A stretch of 64,000 nt of DNA from Neelides folsomi (lineage: Eukaryota > Arthropoda > Collembola > Neelipleona > Neelidae): contig JAQGBZ010000232.1 in assembly GCA_034687125.1 (NCBI GenBank), positions 35,162 to 99,161 on the forward strand, in the 5' to 3' direction. The position numbers and the translations under genes were made by a program. Under the pieces are notes generated by a model. That model searched no databases. It was not told where the DNA came from and saw only the letters and a list, made by a program, of their open reading frames with translations. Positions 15,101 to 30,100 of the stretch are shown piece by piece (within the stretch, counting starts at the first letter, position 1; each line of letters opens with the position of its first letter).

Positions 15101-18100
15101 TTCCATTCCTAAAGCCTATATGTAGTAGAGCAATGTTCAATTCCCTCTACAGCCCAATGCTTTACTTCCTCTCAAACACAATGGTTTGGAAATTGTAAAA
15201 AAGGGAAGCTATCGGCATTTGTGGATGGCTATTTGCTCAATAAACCTCTTATGAATAAATAATCCTTTATTAAACCTTTCCACCCATTTAAATACAACTT
15301 CCGAGCTTCATCAAGTGACGTAAGAAATAACCTTCCACCAAAAAAGAAGAAAACATACAACATCCCTTCAATTCACTCAACAAAATATTCTGGACTTGTT
15401 AAGTCCAGAATATCCCAAATGTTCCCACCTGTCCTTTTTACCAAATAACTCTTTTTTACACTTCCAATATCCAATATCAAAAATTCTACTCACATTCCAA
15501 ATTCCCTACAGATAGTTTGCAAAATTCATAAATATCTAAATCGAAAAATTCATTTTAAATCCCAATGCCGATTTTCTTTATTTCACAATGTTTCCCTTAC
15601 TTTATCACATCAAACCATTAAAATTAAACAACTCTTTTATTATTATTTAAATTAAATCAAAATCAAAAGTAAAAATTTCAAATACGAACCAGGAACCTTA
15701 ATTTTATTATTTGATTGCTTTTAGTTATATCGATGTTTAAATATATAATATAACATATAGGATAACTAAATGTATGAAAATTATAACTATTAAATTTGTA
15801 TTATAGTTTTGACATATATTATATGTATTTATGAAATTATCCATTCTGAAATTTAAATTGTAAATTTCGTATCAAAATGGGAAATTTGGGTTGAAATCCC
15901 TCAAGCTCATTTTCCCCATTTGTGTGAGTTTATGAAGTTGTGGAAGGTTTAGATGGAAGTTTAAATTGTTATTAAAGGAATCAACGCCTCAAGTTTTTCC
16001 TTCCATCTCTCACACTCCAATGCTTTCCCGAAGACTCCGTTTCCAATAACAGGAATGAACCCATTGGGGATGGAGAGAGGTTGGGGAAATGAATCTCTCC
16101 CACAGAAAACCCAAAGTTTGTTGGAGAGAAAGGTCGTTGAAGTTGGAGGAATATAACGATCATCATCTTCCTCCCCATTTATTACTTTCTTCGTCTAGAC
16201 AAATTTAAGATGATAAATAGGAATCAATGAAAGATATTCCCAAAACTTTCCCTTTCTTTCCACTCCATCTCTTTTCAAATAATCCGCCCTAAATGAATGA
16301 ACCTCTTTATTTAAATGATTTAAATCAAATCATATTGATCAACACATTCAATCATTCAATCCAAGGCAAAATGCGAAAACAAGTTCACAACTACCTAATA
16401 ATAAAAAACTTTAAAATTGAAATTATTTAAAATAGTTAATAAAATATAAACGACTTTAATTTAATAAAAATCAAAAAAAAATTATTAATGCAAATAGCAA
16501 AAGAAGTTATTCTTTATATTAAAAAAATTAAATTAAAATTAAAAAAAGTCAGTTTTATGTTAATCATAATTTTCAATAAAAATCCTGTGTAGGATCTTTG
16601 TAGTGTCATTGGTATGTTTGTTTAAAGAAAGAGATTTTAGAATTGGGATAAGTACGTGTTGAATTAGCCAAAGGTTTGCTAATTAAAGTTGAGGAATTAA
16701 AAAGGTCGTGGTAGGGCGTTTTAAAATAAAAAGAGAAGAAGATGATAAAATGCCAAGGGCGTTGGAGAATAAGATGTAGAGAATGGAGAGTGACATGAGG
16801 ACGGTGATGTCAAGCCAAGTGAATACACAACTCATAGCCCATAAAGATCACCATCTCCCAACCATTTCACCCAACATCTTTCCCAACCATCTCTTAAAGA
16901 CCATCTCTTAAAGAACTCGGAAAAACTCTACAGGCAGAAGGGGAACATTAAAGGTATAACAGGCTCTGTGTTGAAGTGGGGAATTGGGACACCGCCAAGG
17001 AAAATGAAGTTCCTCATCAAATCAACCCGCCCCGATCTCCCTTCCTCAACTCCCGAATGAGAAAATTTGATCCCTACTATTGATCTTCATCAACCCGACC
17101 TTGCCCTCAAATTTCATATAAAAAATGAACCTTCATTTGAGTCCATCTTTTATCCCTCACCAGTAATTAATCCCACCATTTTGCCATTTTCTTTCTTCAT
17201 TCTTTCTCCTATATTTATTTCTTCAGAAATGCGCAATTGGGAAATAAGGATAAAGTTCCACAAATGATTCTTGACATCTAATAAATACTTATTCCATATA
17301 GAAATACATACAGGATATATCCATACAGATCTCTCCATATATGCACATTTCCGGGATTTTCATCTGTTCAATAAATCTGAAATATTTATTTAATAGGAAA
17401 TTAATAAATATTTTATTCAGCGTGAACTTTTACATAATTTTAAATGTACTGTCTTATTTAATTTACACTTTTATTGGATTGGAATTATTTAATTTATTTA
17501 TATTGGATTGAACATCAATTGAACAACAATGTTTAAATAAAAATGTGTTTTAACCCGAAAGGAACCTTGTGATTTCCAATACGCAGAAAAGTCCCCACAT
17601 GGTTCCATGGGTGTTGTTTAATGTGATCCCCGTGTCAGTGTGTTTGGTTGTGGAAGTGTGTTAGGAAGCTTTTATCATTCAAAGTGGGCCAACTCTCTCC
17701 AACTCATGTTCTATTACTAAAAGTTAAAAGAAATGACCATTTGCCATTTCCGAGAGATCCAAAAAACCCACATGGGAAGGAGAACCCAAATGGGGGAAAA
17801 TTGAAGGAAGAGCAAATGGAAAGAGATACGGCCGAAATTGGTGGCCGGCCCTTGGAAAACCATAAGTTTTTCATCCACATAAAAACCATACGTTTTATTC
17901 TGTCCATAAGTTTTTCCTCCCCTTAGTCAGGGGGTTTGTTTTCACTATTAGCTTTGCAAATGATTTGTCCCTCTACTTAGAAAGAAGGGAAAAGGTGAAG
18001 ATGATAAAAAAGCCCTCATTTCCAAATGTCCTAAATCTGGAAAGACCTACATTTATTATTATGAGACCACTTTGTATGCAGACGCCAAAACCACTCTGCA

Positions 18101-21100
18101 CGTTTCATCTTCCTGGAGATTCGCTATATATGAGAGCTCTTTTGCATTTAGATATGATATATACACTGTAAAATAGTATATATATTTACCATATATCAAC
18201 ATTCCTCTTGGATGAATATTATGAGCTTCAATATGGTTCTGAATAGAAATAAGCAGAATTGTAATTTAAATTAAAAACTTACCTAATTCCAAGTCCCCGA
18301 TTCCATGGCCAAAATTTGGTTTCGCAGATGCTACGAAAAAGTTAATATAAATTTAATTCTTTTAATTTGAATCGAAATTAACCTATTTTTGCAAAATTGT
18401 ATAAGGGCAATATTCGAAATATACTGTGGAGAAATCATAATATACAAAATACTTTATTTAATAAAACTTAAAATATTTTTTGAGTGGGAAATCAAATTAA
18501 GATATAAAATATAAATGTAATTTATTTTAATGACAGATGATATTATTCATTTAATAAAAATGAAGTTTATAATGATAATAAATCCTTACGAGGCCAATTG
18601 GTAGAAGGAGGTCGCCAAAAGTAAGGAGTCTTTTTCTTCAGCCCCAAACAATTCTCTTGGATGTTGTTGATGCATTTTTGGTGAACGTTGACACTGCAAT
18701 CTGGAAAAGGCAATTTAGCCAATTACTTTTCTCATTCTCCTCTTTCTATTTCCCCTCATTAAGAATGGATGGGTTGAATTTTAAATTCCAGGATTCCTTA
18801 CCACTACATTGATAGCCTTGATGATTGATTCCCCAAAGGATCTTGGAACAAACGGAGCAGATCGTGTAGGAGAAATACGTGTGGGGCCGGAAATGGTGTT
18901 CATTAAAATTGATAGAAGGAAACGACGGCTGGAAAACAGGAATATTAAGCGGGTGTATCAAAACCCATACACATTTATATTTCATTCATATTGTAAATGT
19001 ATTTATATTGAAGCTTCAATACACAACTTCTCCATTAATTCAAAATTCATCAAGGGGGAAATGTTTGAATAAATAAAGTTACCTTCGGCTTCTTGAGGAA
19101 CTTTGCCCGCGGAGAATTCTTCGACGTGACATACAAAGGGATCTTGTCAAGGATTGGGGAATTGCTCGTGTTACGAAAGGAATAATGCTTTTGTAAAACT
19201 GTCGCCACTCCACTTGTTATTGCAAGGGCCCGATTCTCTTGGTATCTTTCAAAATCGTCACTGGAATCAGATACAAAATAGTTAAATAAAACAAATCATT
19301 TAACTCTTACATAACTTAAACAAATATAGTTCAATTAACCACTAAATAAATAAACATAATTAAGTCGTTCAATTTAAAAAAACAGTTAAAATGTTAAATA
19401 TGTTAGCCATATGTTAGTAAATAGTTAGATATATAATAGATTGCTGAGATTGATTTTGAATAATTATTTTATTATTACCAAATTAAATATTATAATTTTC
19501 TGAATTTTTAGTAAAACTTACAATAAAGCTTCAAGTCTTGGTAAAAGATAAGTTTCCAAAATTCTATTTTCCTTCGTTTTGTCAGCAATGCATTCCTCAA
19601 GCTGCGTATCTGGTGGGCCAAACATTGAACCCAAACCAGCGATTCTCTTCGTATTAAATTCATCCAAATGTTTGTTGATTTCCTTCTTAGCTTCAAGTCG
19701 AGCTTTCCGAAAAACCTTCAAATCAAATTAAATTTTTATTAATTATATTATTATTTAAATTTTTAGTGTTAAAAACATAGATTCTTAGTTCTTAATTTTT
19801 TTTAATTATATTGAATATTTAAATATACCCGAATGAGCATTTCTTTAGTTGCATTCTTTTCCAATTCAATTGCCAACTGATCGTCAATTTCAGCTGCGAG
19901 TTTTTCATCAACATTCGGAACAAGCAACGGCTAAAAAGTTCAAATTCTCATTAATTGATCACTTTTAATAATATCCTAATTAACATTAATGAGTCATTTA
20001 AGTAGCAATATAATTGATGGATTGGAAGTTAAAATTTTATCTTACAGCTCCAGGAGCAGTAAAAGAGGAATGAATCTCATAAGCCCATTTCTTCATTTCT
20101 TTCATGTTTCCTCCTTCCCCAATGTTATCCAAATTCGTGATTAAATAAAAGAGCTGAATAAAAAGAAAAAAGTTTAAAATTCATTTTCCTCAATCTTCAG
20201 AATGTTCATATTAGAAAAGATTTGATGTAATAAATTGAACCGGAAAATTGTTCCAAGTTTTAGTAAAAGTATAATCTTACCAAACTGCTTGGGTCTAAAT
20301 TGTTATTAAGGACGTAGTTGAGGAATATTGCCAAGTGTGCTTTGTGCCGGGGTTCCAACAACCTTTGGAAACTGCTATAAGGACCATGATTCCCCTGGAA
20401 TAAACAAATTGAACAAATTCTCAAAATCAGTTTTGGATTTCTTTCTAAATAGCAATAATACTCAAATTCATTGTCAGCTTAAATTAATCATTAAAATAAA
20501 ATAAAATTCCATATAAATTTTTAAATTAAAGTCATAGTATAAATTAATATAAAACGTTAATTATTAGCTAGCTTTAACATGTATGCCAAAGATTAATTGG
20601 TTAATTTTTAAATACCCCGATTTTTGAGGAATGATGTTCCGTCATCCCAAGGTTCGCTCCGTCATCTTCTTCCATGGACATGACATCGAGGCCAAGGGGC
20701 CTTGGGAGCAAATTCCCCACAAGAGTCTTGATGGGCGAGAAGGACTGTGAAGGAATATAAAAAAGGATATTAAAGGGAATGGATTTTGAGTGCATTGAAG
20801 TGCATACATTGTTGAAGAACGAGGGCTGGTCGATGAATACGGGTTCCTCATTATCAGGCCTTTGGTGTTCGTAGGCGGGCGGAGGTGAGCCAGGAGGGCT
20901 GGGCCGTGACGAATCCACTGATTCCCATCCTGCTGGTTTACCACTCAAGTCGCTCACAGAATCGGATCTCTTGGATGCTTCAAAAAATACATTTCATTAA
21001 TTCAAAATTCAAATATTCAAAATAAAAATTCAACTTCAAAAACAGCTCCTTCAAAATAAAAATCCTTCAAACATATTTAACACAGCACTTAGAAAAATCC

Positions 21101-24100
21101 CATTTAAATAAAAACACCTTTATAAAAAATATATTTACTTTTTAATTTCAATTAAGTGCTTTTACATATTCAGTTTAATTCTAAATGTAAATGTCTTTAT
21201 GTAAATTAATATAATGTTTATTAGATTTTAAATTATACGTCTAGCTTTTACATATTATTATGTTAAACCATTATTGTATATCATAATTATAATGATTAAA
21301 TAATTCATTATAAAAATATTAAATTTTTAATTGCTGTTTAATAAAGCTAGTTGATAAAAAATAAAAATCAAAGTTAAAAAATGTAAAATGACTCTAATGC
21401 ATAGCAATTTCGAGTGAGGAAATTAGAAGTTGAACTCGTCTCCTTGAACTCAAAGAGAAAGTTAAGGAGGTTGAAGAAATTAAATGTGAACCACATTGCT
21501 CTTACACTAATAAATCGAAGACCGTTGAACATATTACTAATTCTTTTCGAATGTGACTGGGGAGCCAAAAATAAAAGCAACACAATGCATAAGCCCCATT
21601 AGACAAATAATTTGAAATCGTAAAACGGAGCACTCGGAAAGACATAAAAAATTCTCCATCACCTCTAAACAAAACTTCCCAAGGATTTTCTTCCCAACAC
21701 CCCTTTAAAACCAATGGATTTTAAACCAATGGATTTTAAACGTGGATTTTAAACGTGGATTTTAAACCTATGAATTTTAAACGTGGATTTTTAACCATAG
21801 GATTTCAAAACTATGCATTTTAAAACTATGAGTTAAAAACATTAAAAAAGGGGGTAGTTAAAAACCACCAGGGTTCTTTTGTAAATAAAGAAAACAACAC
21901 AATGAGCCGACAAATCTCTCCATCACGTAAACAACATTAATTAAATCCGGAACAAATAAAAACCTATTTTAGATGTGGCTTAATTTAAGATCGTGGTTAT
22001 AAAAGCTCCCATGAAAAATTAAACAAATAAAATGAAATAAAATCCAAGTCGATTAAAATAATTAAATAATTTCATTTTAATAAATAAACTTATCTAAAAT
22101 TCATAGATTCTTCAGTGATCGAATTTAATCATAATTGAAAATTACCTTCAGCATTAAGGGCCTTCTCCATTGAAATCGGATCAGGACTCGACTTGGCTCG
22201 GTGGTGTGTTTGTTGAAGCTGATCTTTTGAATTCTTCCCTCCCTTTTTATCCAAAATCTGTTTAAAAATTAAAAATTAAATAAATTATAACAAATCCAAT
22301 TAAATAATAAAACACAAATGAAAAAAGAGGAAAGGAAGACATTAAAGACGATTAGTTAAAACAATTAGAAATTAGTTGACATAAAAAAAGTAAAAGGAAG
22401 ACATTTTATATTAAAACTTACGTTGTTAGTTTTTGGATATTTATGAGCAGAATGGTTATTAGAGTTATGAGAGTCATTTGGGAAGTATCCGGGCGGGAAT
22501 TCGAAATTGGAGTTTGAACGGGGCGGCAACGGCGGCGGCGGGGATTCCTCTCCGGTGTTCCAATGGACCGGGACGGAGGCGTGTTTGCCTAGCGGGTTCC
22601 GATTCCGGTGAGAGTTGTGGAGCGGATTGAGCGGCGGATAAGGCGGGTGGCCGGAAGAGTTCGGTTGGAACCAAACCGGCTGATGAATTTGCGGATAAGG
22701 GTTGTACGGAGTCGGCATATGAAGCTGTTAATAACATCCAACACCAAACCACGCAAATTAGTCACTCAATTAATATATGGAATTAATCTTTAATAAGAAT
22801 TAAATAGAATTTTCAATTTAATTATTTTAGCATGATTTCAGTCAAAGATTGAAGAATAATAAAACGTGAAAATTTCGTTTGAAAGCATATTAATTTAATT
22901 GTTAAAAGTATTCAATAAATTTTTAAGGCTAAACATGGAACAAATCAAACTAAATAGAATTTTAACATTAAATTGGCCAACACAAATGAAATTTATTTTT
23001 CTATCTCACCCAAACCTTCCGATCCATCTTCTCAAACTTTTCCTCTTTCTTCACACAAAATTAGCTCAAGTAATTAACTTGAATATCGAGTTATATTTAA
23101 CTAGAGGGAAAATGAACGTTCTCACCTCCAAAACTTATTTAAACTTTCCATATAACTAATGTGACTATTATAAAATTCTCCCAAATTACTCAATCCAAAT
23201 TCTCTCTTTAACTATCAGATTACTCAATGAGGTCTTAAATGTCTTAAAAAGAAGTCTCAACCGCTCATTTAAATGATTATGATTTTCAATTACTCAATCC
23301 CTTCCCATTCCCTCCCCATTCCCTTCCTTCCTCACCAATAACAAACAACTAAAACAATATGACCAATTAACTAATAAATATAAAGTAAATTAACTTAAAA
23401 ATAAAGTAAATTAAACTCAACATAAAATCATTATCAATTTAATAAAATTGGCAAAATAACAAGACTTTTAAATAATTGTACTATTATAAATAACTTCCAA
23501 TTTCCATTTAAAAAATTAAATTAAAAAAAATCGTTCGATCTCTTTATTACATTTTCCCATATTAGGAAGATTAGGAACTTCCCAATGGGCGGACTGATCA
23601 TCGTTCGGAAGTTAGGGCGTAAATGAAAATATTAGTTTTGGTTATGTAATAAATTCCGAGTTCCTCACTCCCTCCCAATTCATTCCTCATCATCTTCCTC
23701 ATTCTTCCTCTCATTCGATCACGAAGCTCCCGATGATTCTCAACTTCAAAAGCCTTCCTAATATGGATGAATGGGTGAATGGGTCTGTTGTTACTGGGAA
23801 TTGGAAATGAAGAGAAAAAAAGTACGTTGTTTATAACTTGTGGCCACAGCATGGAAATTAACAAATGTATGCAAAGAAGAGGAGAGAGATTTATGCGAGA
23901 GTCATTTCCCTCCAGGGCTTTGGAATATCTCCAGTTATTACTCCATTATTGTTCAACAACATTGGGGAGGGGGGTTCTTTGAATACGAAGAACTCAAAGG
24001 AACGGATGCAAAATTATGCTCACGGCCTTTGAGCAAAACCGGAGGTTCTTCATACATTTAATACATTACAGCTCCCATATAATACATTTAATGCATCGCT

Positions 24101-27100
24101 CATTGTCTTTTTCAATTCACTTTTAGTGAGTTGAAAAGGGTCGGGCTTTTCAAGTCCCACCAGGAGTCAAATTGATGCACCGGGTGAGGGAAAAAGAACA
24201 ATCAAATCTCCCCTACTTCACCCGCTTCGTTTAAACATAACTTAAACTCCTAAACTAATTCAAAGGACAACACTCGACCCATTCAATTCATTCCCATTGT
24301 CAATTATTTATCTCTTCAAACCACAACAAATCAAATCAGTTAACTTATCAAAAAAATTAGGGAAAATTCATCTCTGTTTTAAATCTATTGAATCATTTTT
24401 TAATTTAACATTTAAAAAATAAATTATTTGATTTTTACGAAATATATCTGAAATCACATCGAATTCATTTTGAGCATCGGATTCATTATTTAACAATTTT
24501 AAATATTTTTTATTTATTATTTGGATGTTATTTGTATAAGTGTAGAAAATTATTAATAATAAACTGGTTATGTAAATCTCTGCATGGTTTAATGATAATG
24601 GATGTTGTTCCATATGGGTTATGTATTTTTAAAAGTTGGATGTTTTGTGGAGGACGTCGCCATCAAGGCACCTCCAACTTGGCCCAATAATCTCCGACAC
24701 TGGCGACGGGACCATTCTGTTTCTCCCACCACTTCACTCCTTAATAAATGGAGTTGCCCATTGAGAGGACCCGGGTTTTGGCTCAAGTCGGGGTTTATCC
24801 AAGTCCCGGGTTTTGTCCTAAATGGAGTCCACTGGCTCCGATCAAAACCCCCACACACAAAATCTCCTTTCCAATTTAACCCACATTTGAATTTAATCCT
24901 TGGGAAATTCTTTTCATTTCATTCCTTATACACATTTTCCTATCTTCTCTCTTTATTTCTTTATTCATCTGCCATTAAAATCCTCCCAGTTTTATTTCTC
25001 CTTCAATTGATGAGCTCTCACTCTCAATGATGAAATGAAGAAATCTACGCCGAGTCGAACAGATTTAGAATCAAAACCATTTTCGAGTTTCTTCCTCATT
25101 CCATTCACATTTACATTTTACCCTTCCTTCCCCAATAATAAACTTTTTTCCCGTGTCAATTCCATCATTTGACTCCATAAATTAAAATTCACTAAATCTG
25201 TAAATATCTCAAATTACGCAAAATTCTCCATACAATCTTATATAAATCCATATAAAATATCTGATACAGAATGTTTATTCTAAAGTACAAAATCTTTTAA
25301 TCCTAATGCTTCAATAATTTCCATTTAATTCACAAAGTTGCATTAAGGCCAAAGTATCTAAAATATTATCTACCAATGGATTTTTAAATAAATAAAAAAA
25401 CAAAAAGTTGAACGGCACTTGAACTACAAACAAGTCATACAATCACATCTTTCTTTCCCCTATTTAAAAATTCCCTTCAATAAGCAAAAGAAAATTCCTA
25501 ATAAACATGAAGTTTAAATACCTAGAAGAATTTGTAAATTCTTCACTATAAGTATAATACAGTTTCTAATTAAATTCTTCCAAGAAAATTATAATTATAG
25601 GTTAAAAACACAAATATTTACAGTGTATTATTTATGACGGTAAATGTAAAAATATCTTTGAGTTCGCGTTATTTAAGAAATTCCCATCTCACTCATCATA
25701 CTTATTAGAAACAATAGCAGCCCTGTTCCAAGGAATTCCAAGAAAAAGATGGAATATTAATAGGAGGATTAAGGGAGGTTTGGGAGCCAATGCCCGGATT
25801 ATGGAAACTTCTTTTTCCATCTATTCCAATGTGAATCCCACATGTCGTGGTAGTAAACATTAATTGAATGTAAGAGAAGGAGTCTGGGCGAGATACATTG
25901 CCAAAATTATCTCCACTTCATCTTCCTAATCCTACTTTTTTCCACCTACGAACATAAACAGAGTTCTGGGAATGGAAAAACACAAACAGGAGAGAGAGGA
26001 AATACAAAGATTATCCCAACGGAGAAAAACCCTATACAAAAATCTTTTCAATCATATTCATTCCTTCGCAAATACTCACAGGGAATTTTCATATCTAACT
26101 CCATTAATTTTATCCTAAAGCTGTAATAAATAAAGTTCCTACATACCAACGTAGCTTAAATTTATAAAGTCCAATAAACCCTTTATTTATTTAAACCTAC
26201 CAATATTAAACTATATTAATTGCTCTATATTACTCCATATTATTTACTCTACATATATTCTATATTATTTACTCTATATTGCTTTATTTGAATAATAAAT
26301 ATTAATTATTTATTTAATCGTTAAAATTATTCAATAGCGAGTTTGTAAATTCAAAGCATAAAAACACTCCGTTAATAACACGCAAAAAACAAATTCTTTG
26401 AAGAAGGAAAAAAAGGAGAATTAAATAAGTGAAATAAATCATAAGGCCAATTGATGAATTCCAATTCTTTTGTGAGAGTTCGCTCCTCGTTGTTATTTAT
26501 TAAAGTGAAGGAGGAAGAAATGAAAAAGAAATATAAAAAATGGTTTACTTGAAGGTTGGGTCGGCTCATTTGATTTTCAATTGCTTTCAGTTGTTGTTTG
26601 GCTTTCTCCAATTCCAGCTTGTCGTTATGATGTTTTGACCCTTTATACTTTGAATGGAGTCGATTGACCTCCGCTGCCGCTTTGTCACGAAATTGCTCCA
26701 AAATTTCATATTTGTCTTTATCAACTTGTTGTTGAATTGCAGGCTGAAAAATAAAACCATAAAAAATCATTAAATCATTAAAAAATTCAATTTTATTCAT
26801 AAATTCATAAATGCAATTACTTTAAAGTTTGATTAATTAACACTAATCAAAATTAAATGTAATTTATGATTTAAGTACTAGGTATGTTAAGCGATGTGAA
26901 ATTCCTAATTTTAATTCCAAAAATTTTTAATTTCATAATTTAATTTTAAATATCCATTCGGAATTTCCACAATGATTCATTCGTGATAAATATTATAAAA
27001 ATACATTTTTTGGTTTATTAATGGGGATTAACCTCATTAAAGGCCTTTAAATAAGAGAATGGTGAGGTCATGAATGTAAATCTCTGTGAACGTTGTTCAA

Positions 27101-30100
27101 GGCTCTCGTCCAGGAAAAACACGGAGTGAAGTGATGTGAACCACTGAGATGGAGAAGACAACTTCTTCTCTCGCCCTACTTTCCCTTCACCCAAGCCAAT
27201 TCCTCACAATGTTCATTTTCTCTCAATCATCTCCCCAATTCATTTACTCCACTTCAGAGACAGGTTCATTTGGGATTCAATAAAACAATAACAACAAGAA
27301 CCACAATATGGAATTTCATTTTAATCCCAAATGGAAATCTCTTTCATATCGCAATAATCTCAATATCTAACAAATCTTATGGAGGTTATGAAAATCTCAA
27401 CATCATTCCTATGAAGTTTATCGCAAATACATTCCTGCATATAATTCCTCTGCTTTCTTCTTTAATATCATTTAATATCATTTGATCCATTCTCATCTGA
27501 ACATAAATTTCATTTCGGAATGAATTTTTATATTTTATATCTTTCTTATTTCGTTCATTTGATTATTTATAAGATTTATAACAAATGCAATTTTCATGCA
27601 TTTAAAATTGCCTTCATAAAATTCATTTAAAACGAACTTCAAAAAATCAAATATAAAACCTAATTAATAAAATAAAAAATTTGCACTTTCTTTAGTCTAT
27701 GTGGCCTATTTAAATAAAATAACAATGTTACATTTTTCCATTATATGCAGCAGTCTAAAGCTTTGAATGTCCCAATTGCAATTATTTAATTGTTCAAAGA
27801 ATCTTGTTAAAATTGAATAAAAAGAGCAGAGAAGGGGTTAAGCAATAATTAGAAGAAAAGTTCATTTTGGTGGATTTGTTACCTCTACAGGAATGGGGGC
27901 GCTGACTCCCTCATGGGTATTTTGCAAATTCCCATGTGGCCGTGTGCCATTTCCTCCAATCATCCCAACCCCAGGCATTCCGGAATAATTATCCGATGGC
28001 TTCACTGTCAACGTCACATAAGCTCCAGCGGCTGAAATTAATATAAATCATTAGTTAATTATCATCATTATCATAAATTAAGTAAAATTACAAATAAACC
28101 AAATGCAATATCAATATCAATATCATATAAAATAAAATAAAATACTAACATTGAATTAACTTTAATTAAATTCTAAAATTCATCATTCAAATTAAATAAT
28201 TATTTTCATTATATTAAAAATTGTCCAAATAAAATATATCAGGATATTTTAATCAAAGTCCGAAAATAAATAACGATTAAAAATAAATATATAAGACACG
28301 ATTCTGTTAAATGAACGAAGAATATTTGATTATTTGAAATGAATGTTTGATGTTTGGTTTATTAAATTGATATTTCCTATTTGGTTCCATCATCATTTGG
28401 AGATCTGAAATTGATATTCAATTCAGCTCGTCAGGATGAATAAAAAATTGAAGCTGAGTGAAGGAGTTTCAACTCCTTAAGAAAAACACCCTGTCCCTTA
28501 TTTGGAATCTCTTTATTGGAATCTTCTAAAATAGAAAATCCCCCCACCGTTCTTCTTCTCAACTCTTTTCAAAATCTTAGTCAGAATTAAACTCCTTCGC
28601 CCTTTCAAAATACATAGAGGATTTAATTATTCAAGACATTTCCCTTTCCGTGTGCATCACTCAATTTCAAACTCAACCTACTCAATACACTAATAAGATT
28701 TGGCATACAAAATCCAATACAATTTGAATCATCAGTCAGATATAAACATAACTATGCATAATGTATCTGTATATTAAATATTACCTAAATACATACAATA
28801 TAACCAAAATCTTCAAATATAATGTAGAAGTTCATATCTGTATACTCATAAAATTTTAGCTGTGAAAATCACTATTCGAAAATTTTCATTTTGACATATT
28901 TAACTTTTGCAAATAAAATGTCAGTTTAATTTTTCCACTAAAAATAATATAACTTATAAACATTAAAATGGTAAATTTGTAGGGAAATGAAGAAATTTTA
29001 AAAGTAATTTATTTGAAGAAAAAAAAGTTTGTGGTAAAAGTTTTATAGGTCGCATAAATTACCGATTAAGATCCGAATGGGACAATAAATCAAGAAATGT
29101 AATCAAACAACGTTGGACCATCAATAAAACCCAAAGCTTTTGGACTCAAAGCTTTTGAACCCAAAGCTTTATGAACCTTTTTGAACGTGATCTACAGTTT
29201 GTATTAATTTCATATGGTATCTGTGTATTTCCCACTCACTCTTCAAATACTCCAAGATTAATTGAGCTTCAAAATGTGAAGACCATGAAGAACTAAAATT
29301 ATACCTTTAATATAAATTATGCGAAGATATGCGCGAGTCAATTACAGATTTAATTCTACCTTTGGTTCCTTAATTAATGATGCGAATTTTAATTAGGTAA
29401 TTTCACATGTGCGTTAGTACATTAGTTAACATGTAAGTTTTATACCAAGGTTCATGATGGTTAATTGCTATAAATAATAATTCCTTCCGTACGATCCCAT
29501 AATGTACTGTTACAAACACCACCTGTACAGTTACATCTTAACATCTTCATTCCCAATCTCAATTAAAATCAAAACTAAAAGAATTCCTTGATCTTTAATT
29601 ATTCCAATTAATTATTTTTAATATTATTTAATTGTTAAAAATTCAAAACATCTAGTGTTCACAAACCTTGTACTCTTTTAATAGTAATTTGAATCCAATT
29701 AAATAAAAATCATCATTCAAAATGTCTCTTAACATGATTATTAATAAAACAAAATGAGTAATAATTCAAACATTCGAAACAGGAAAAATGAAAAGGATTT
29801 ATAAAAAAGTTGAATAACAAATAAAGTGTTTGAGCTCAGCTAATAGAGATATTAAATGTCTAAAAAAGGATACGACAAGGTTATGGACAATACATAAAAG
29901 TAAGATAGAAAAAGAACTGTCAGAATCCTCATAGTTTTTTTAAAAAAACTTCACCCATTGTAATGAATAAGTATAAATTGTATAAAATTGCATTCATTTT
30001 TGCAAAAGGAAATAGCCACAACAAGTCAATTAGGGAATTGTTGAATAAAGCGATGTTTTAGGTTTGAGTTGGTGGGGAAGGATGAGTGGTATGGTTTTTC

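Noticed and set aside
24602-25030. 142-codon plus-strand open frame
   Set aside because: Also open on the minus strand, low-complexity tail, no domain; lies in an intron.
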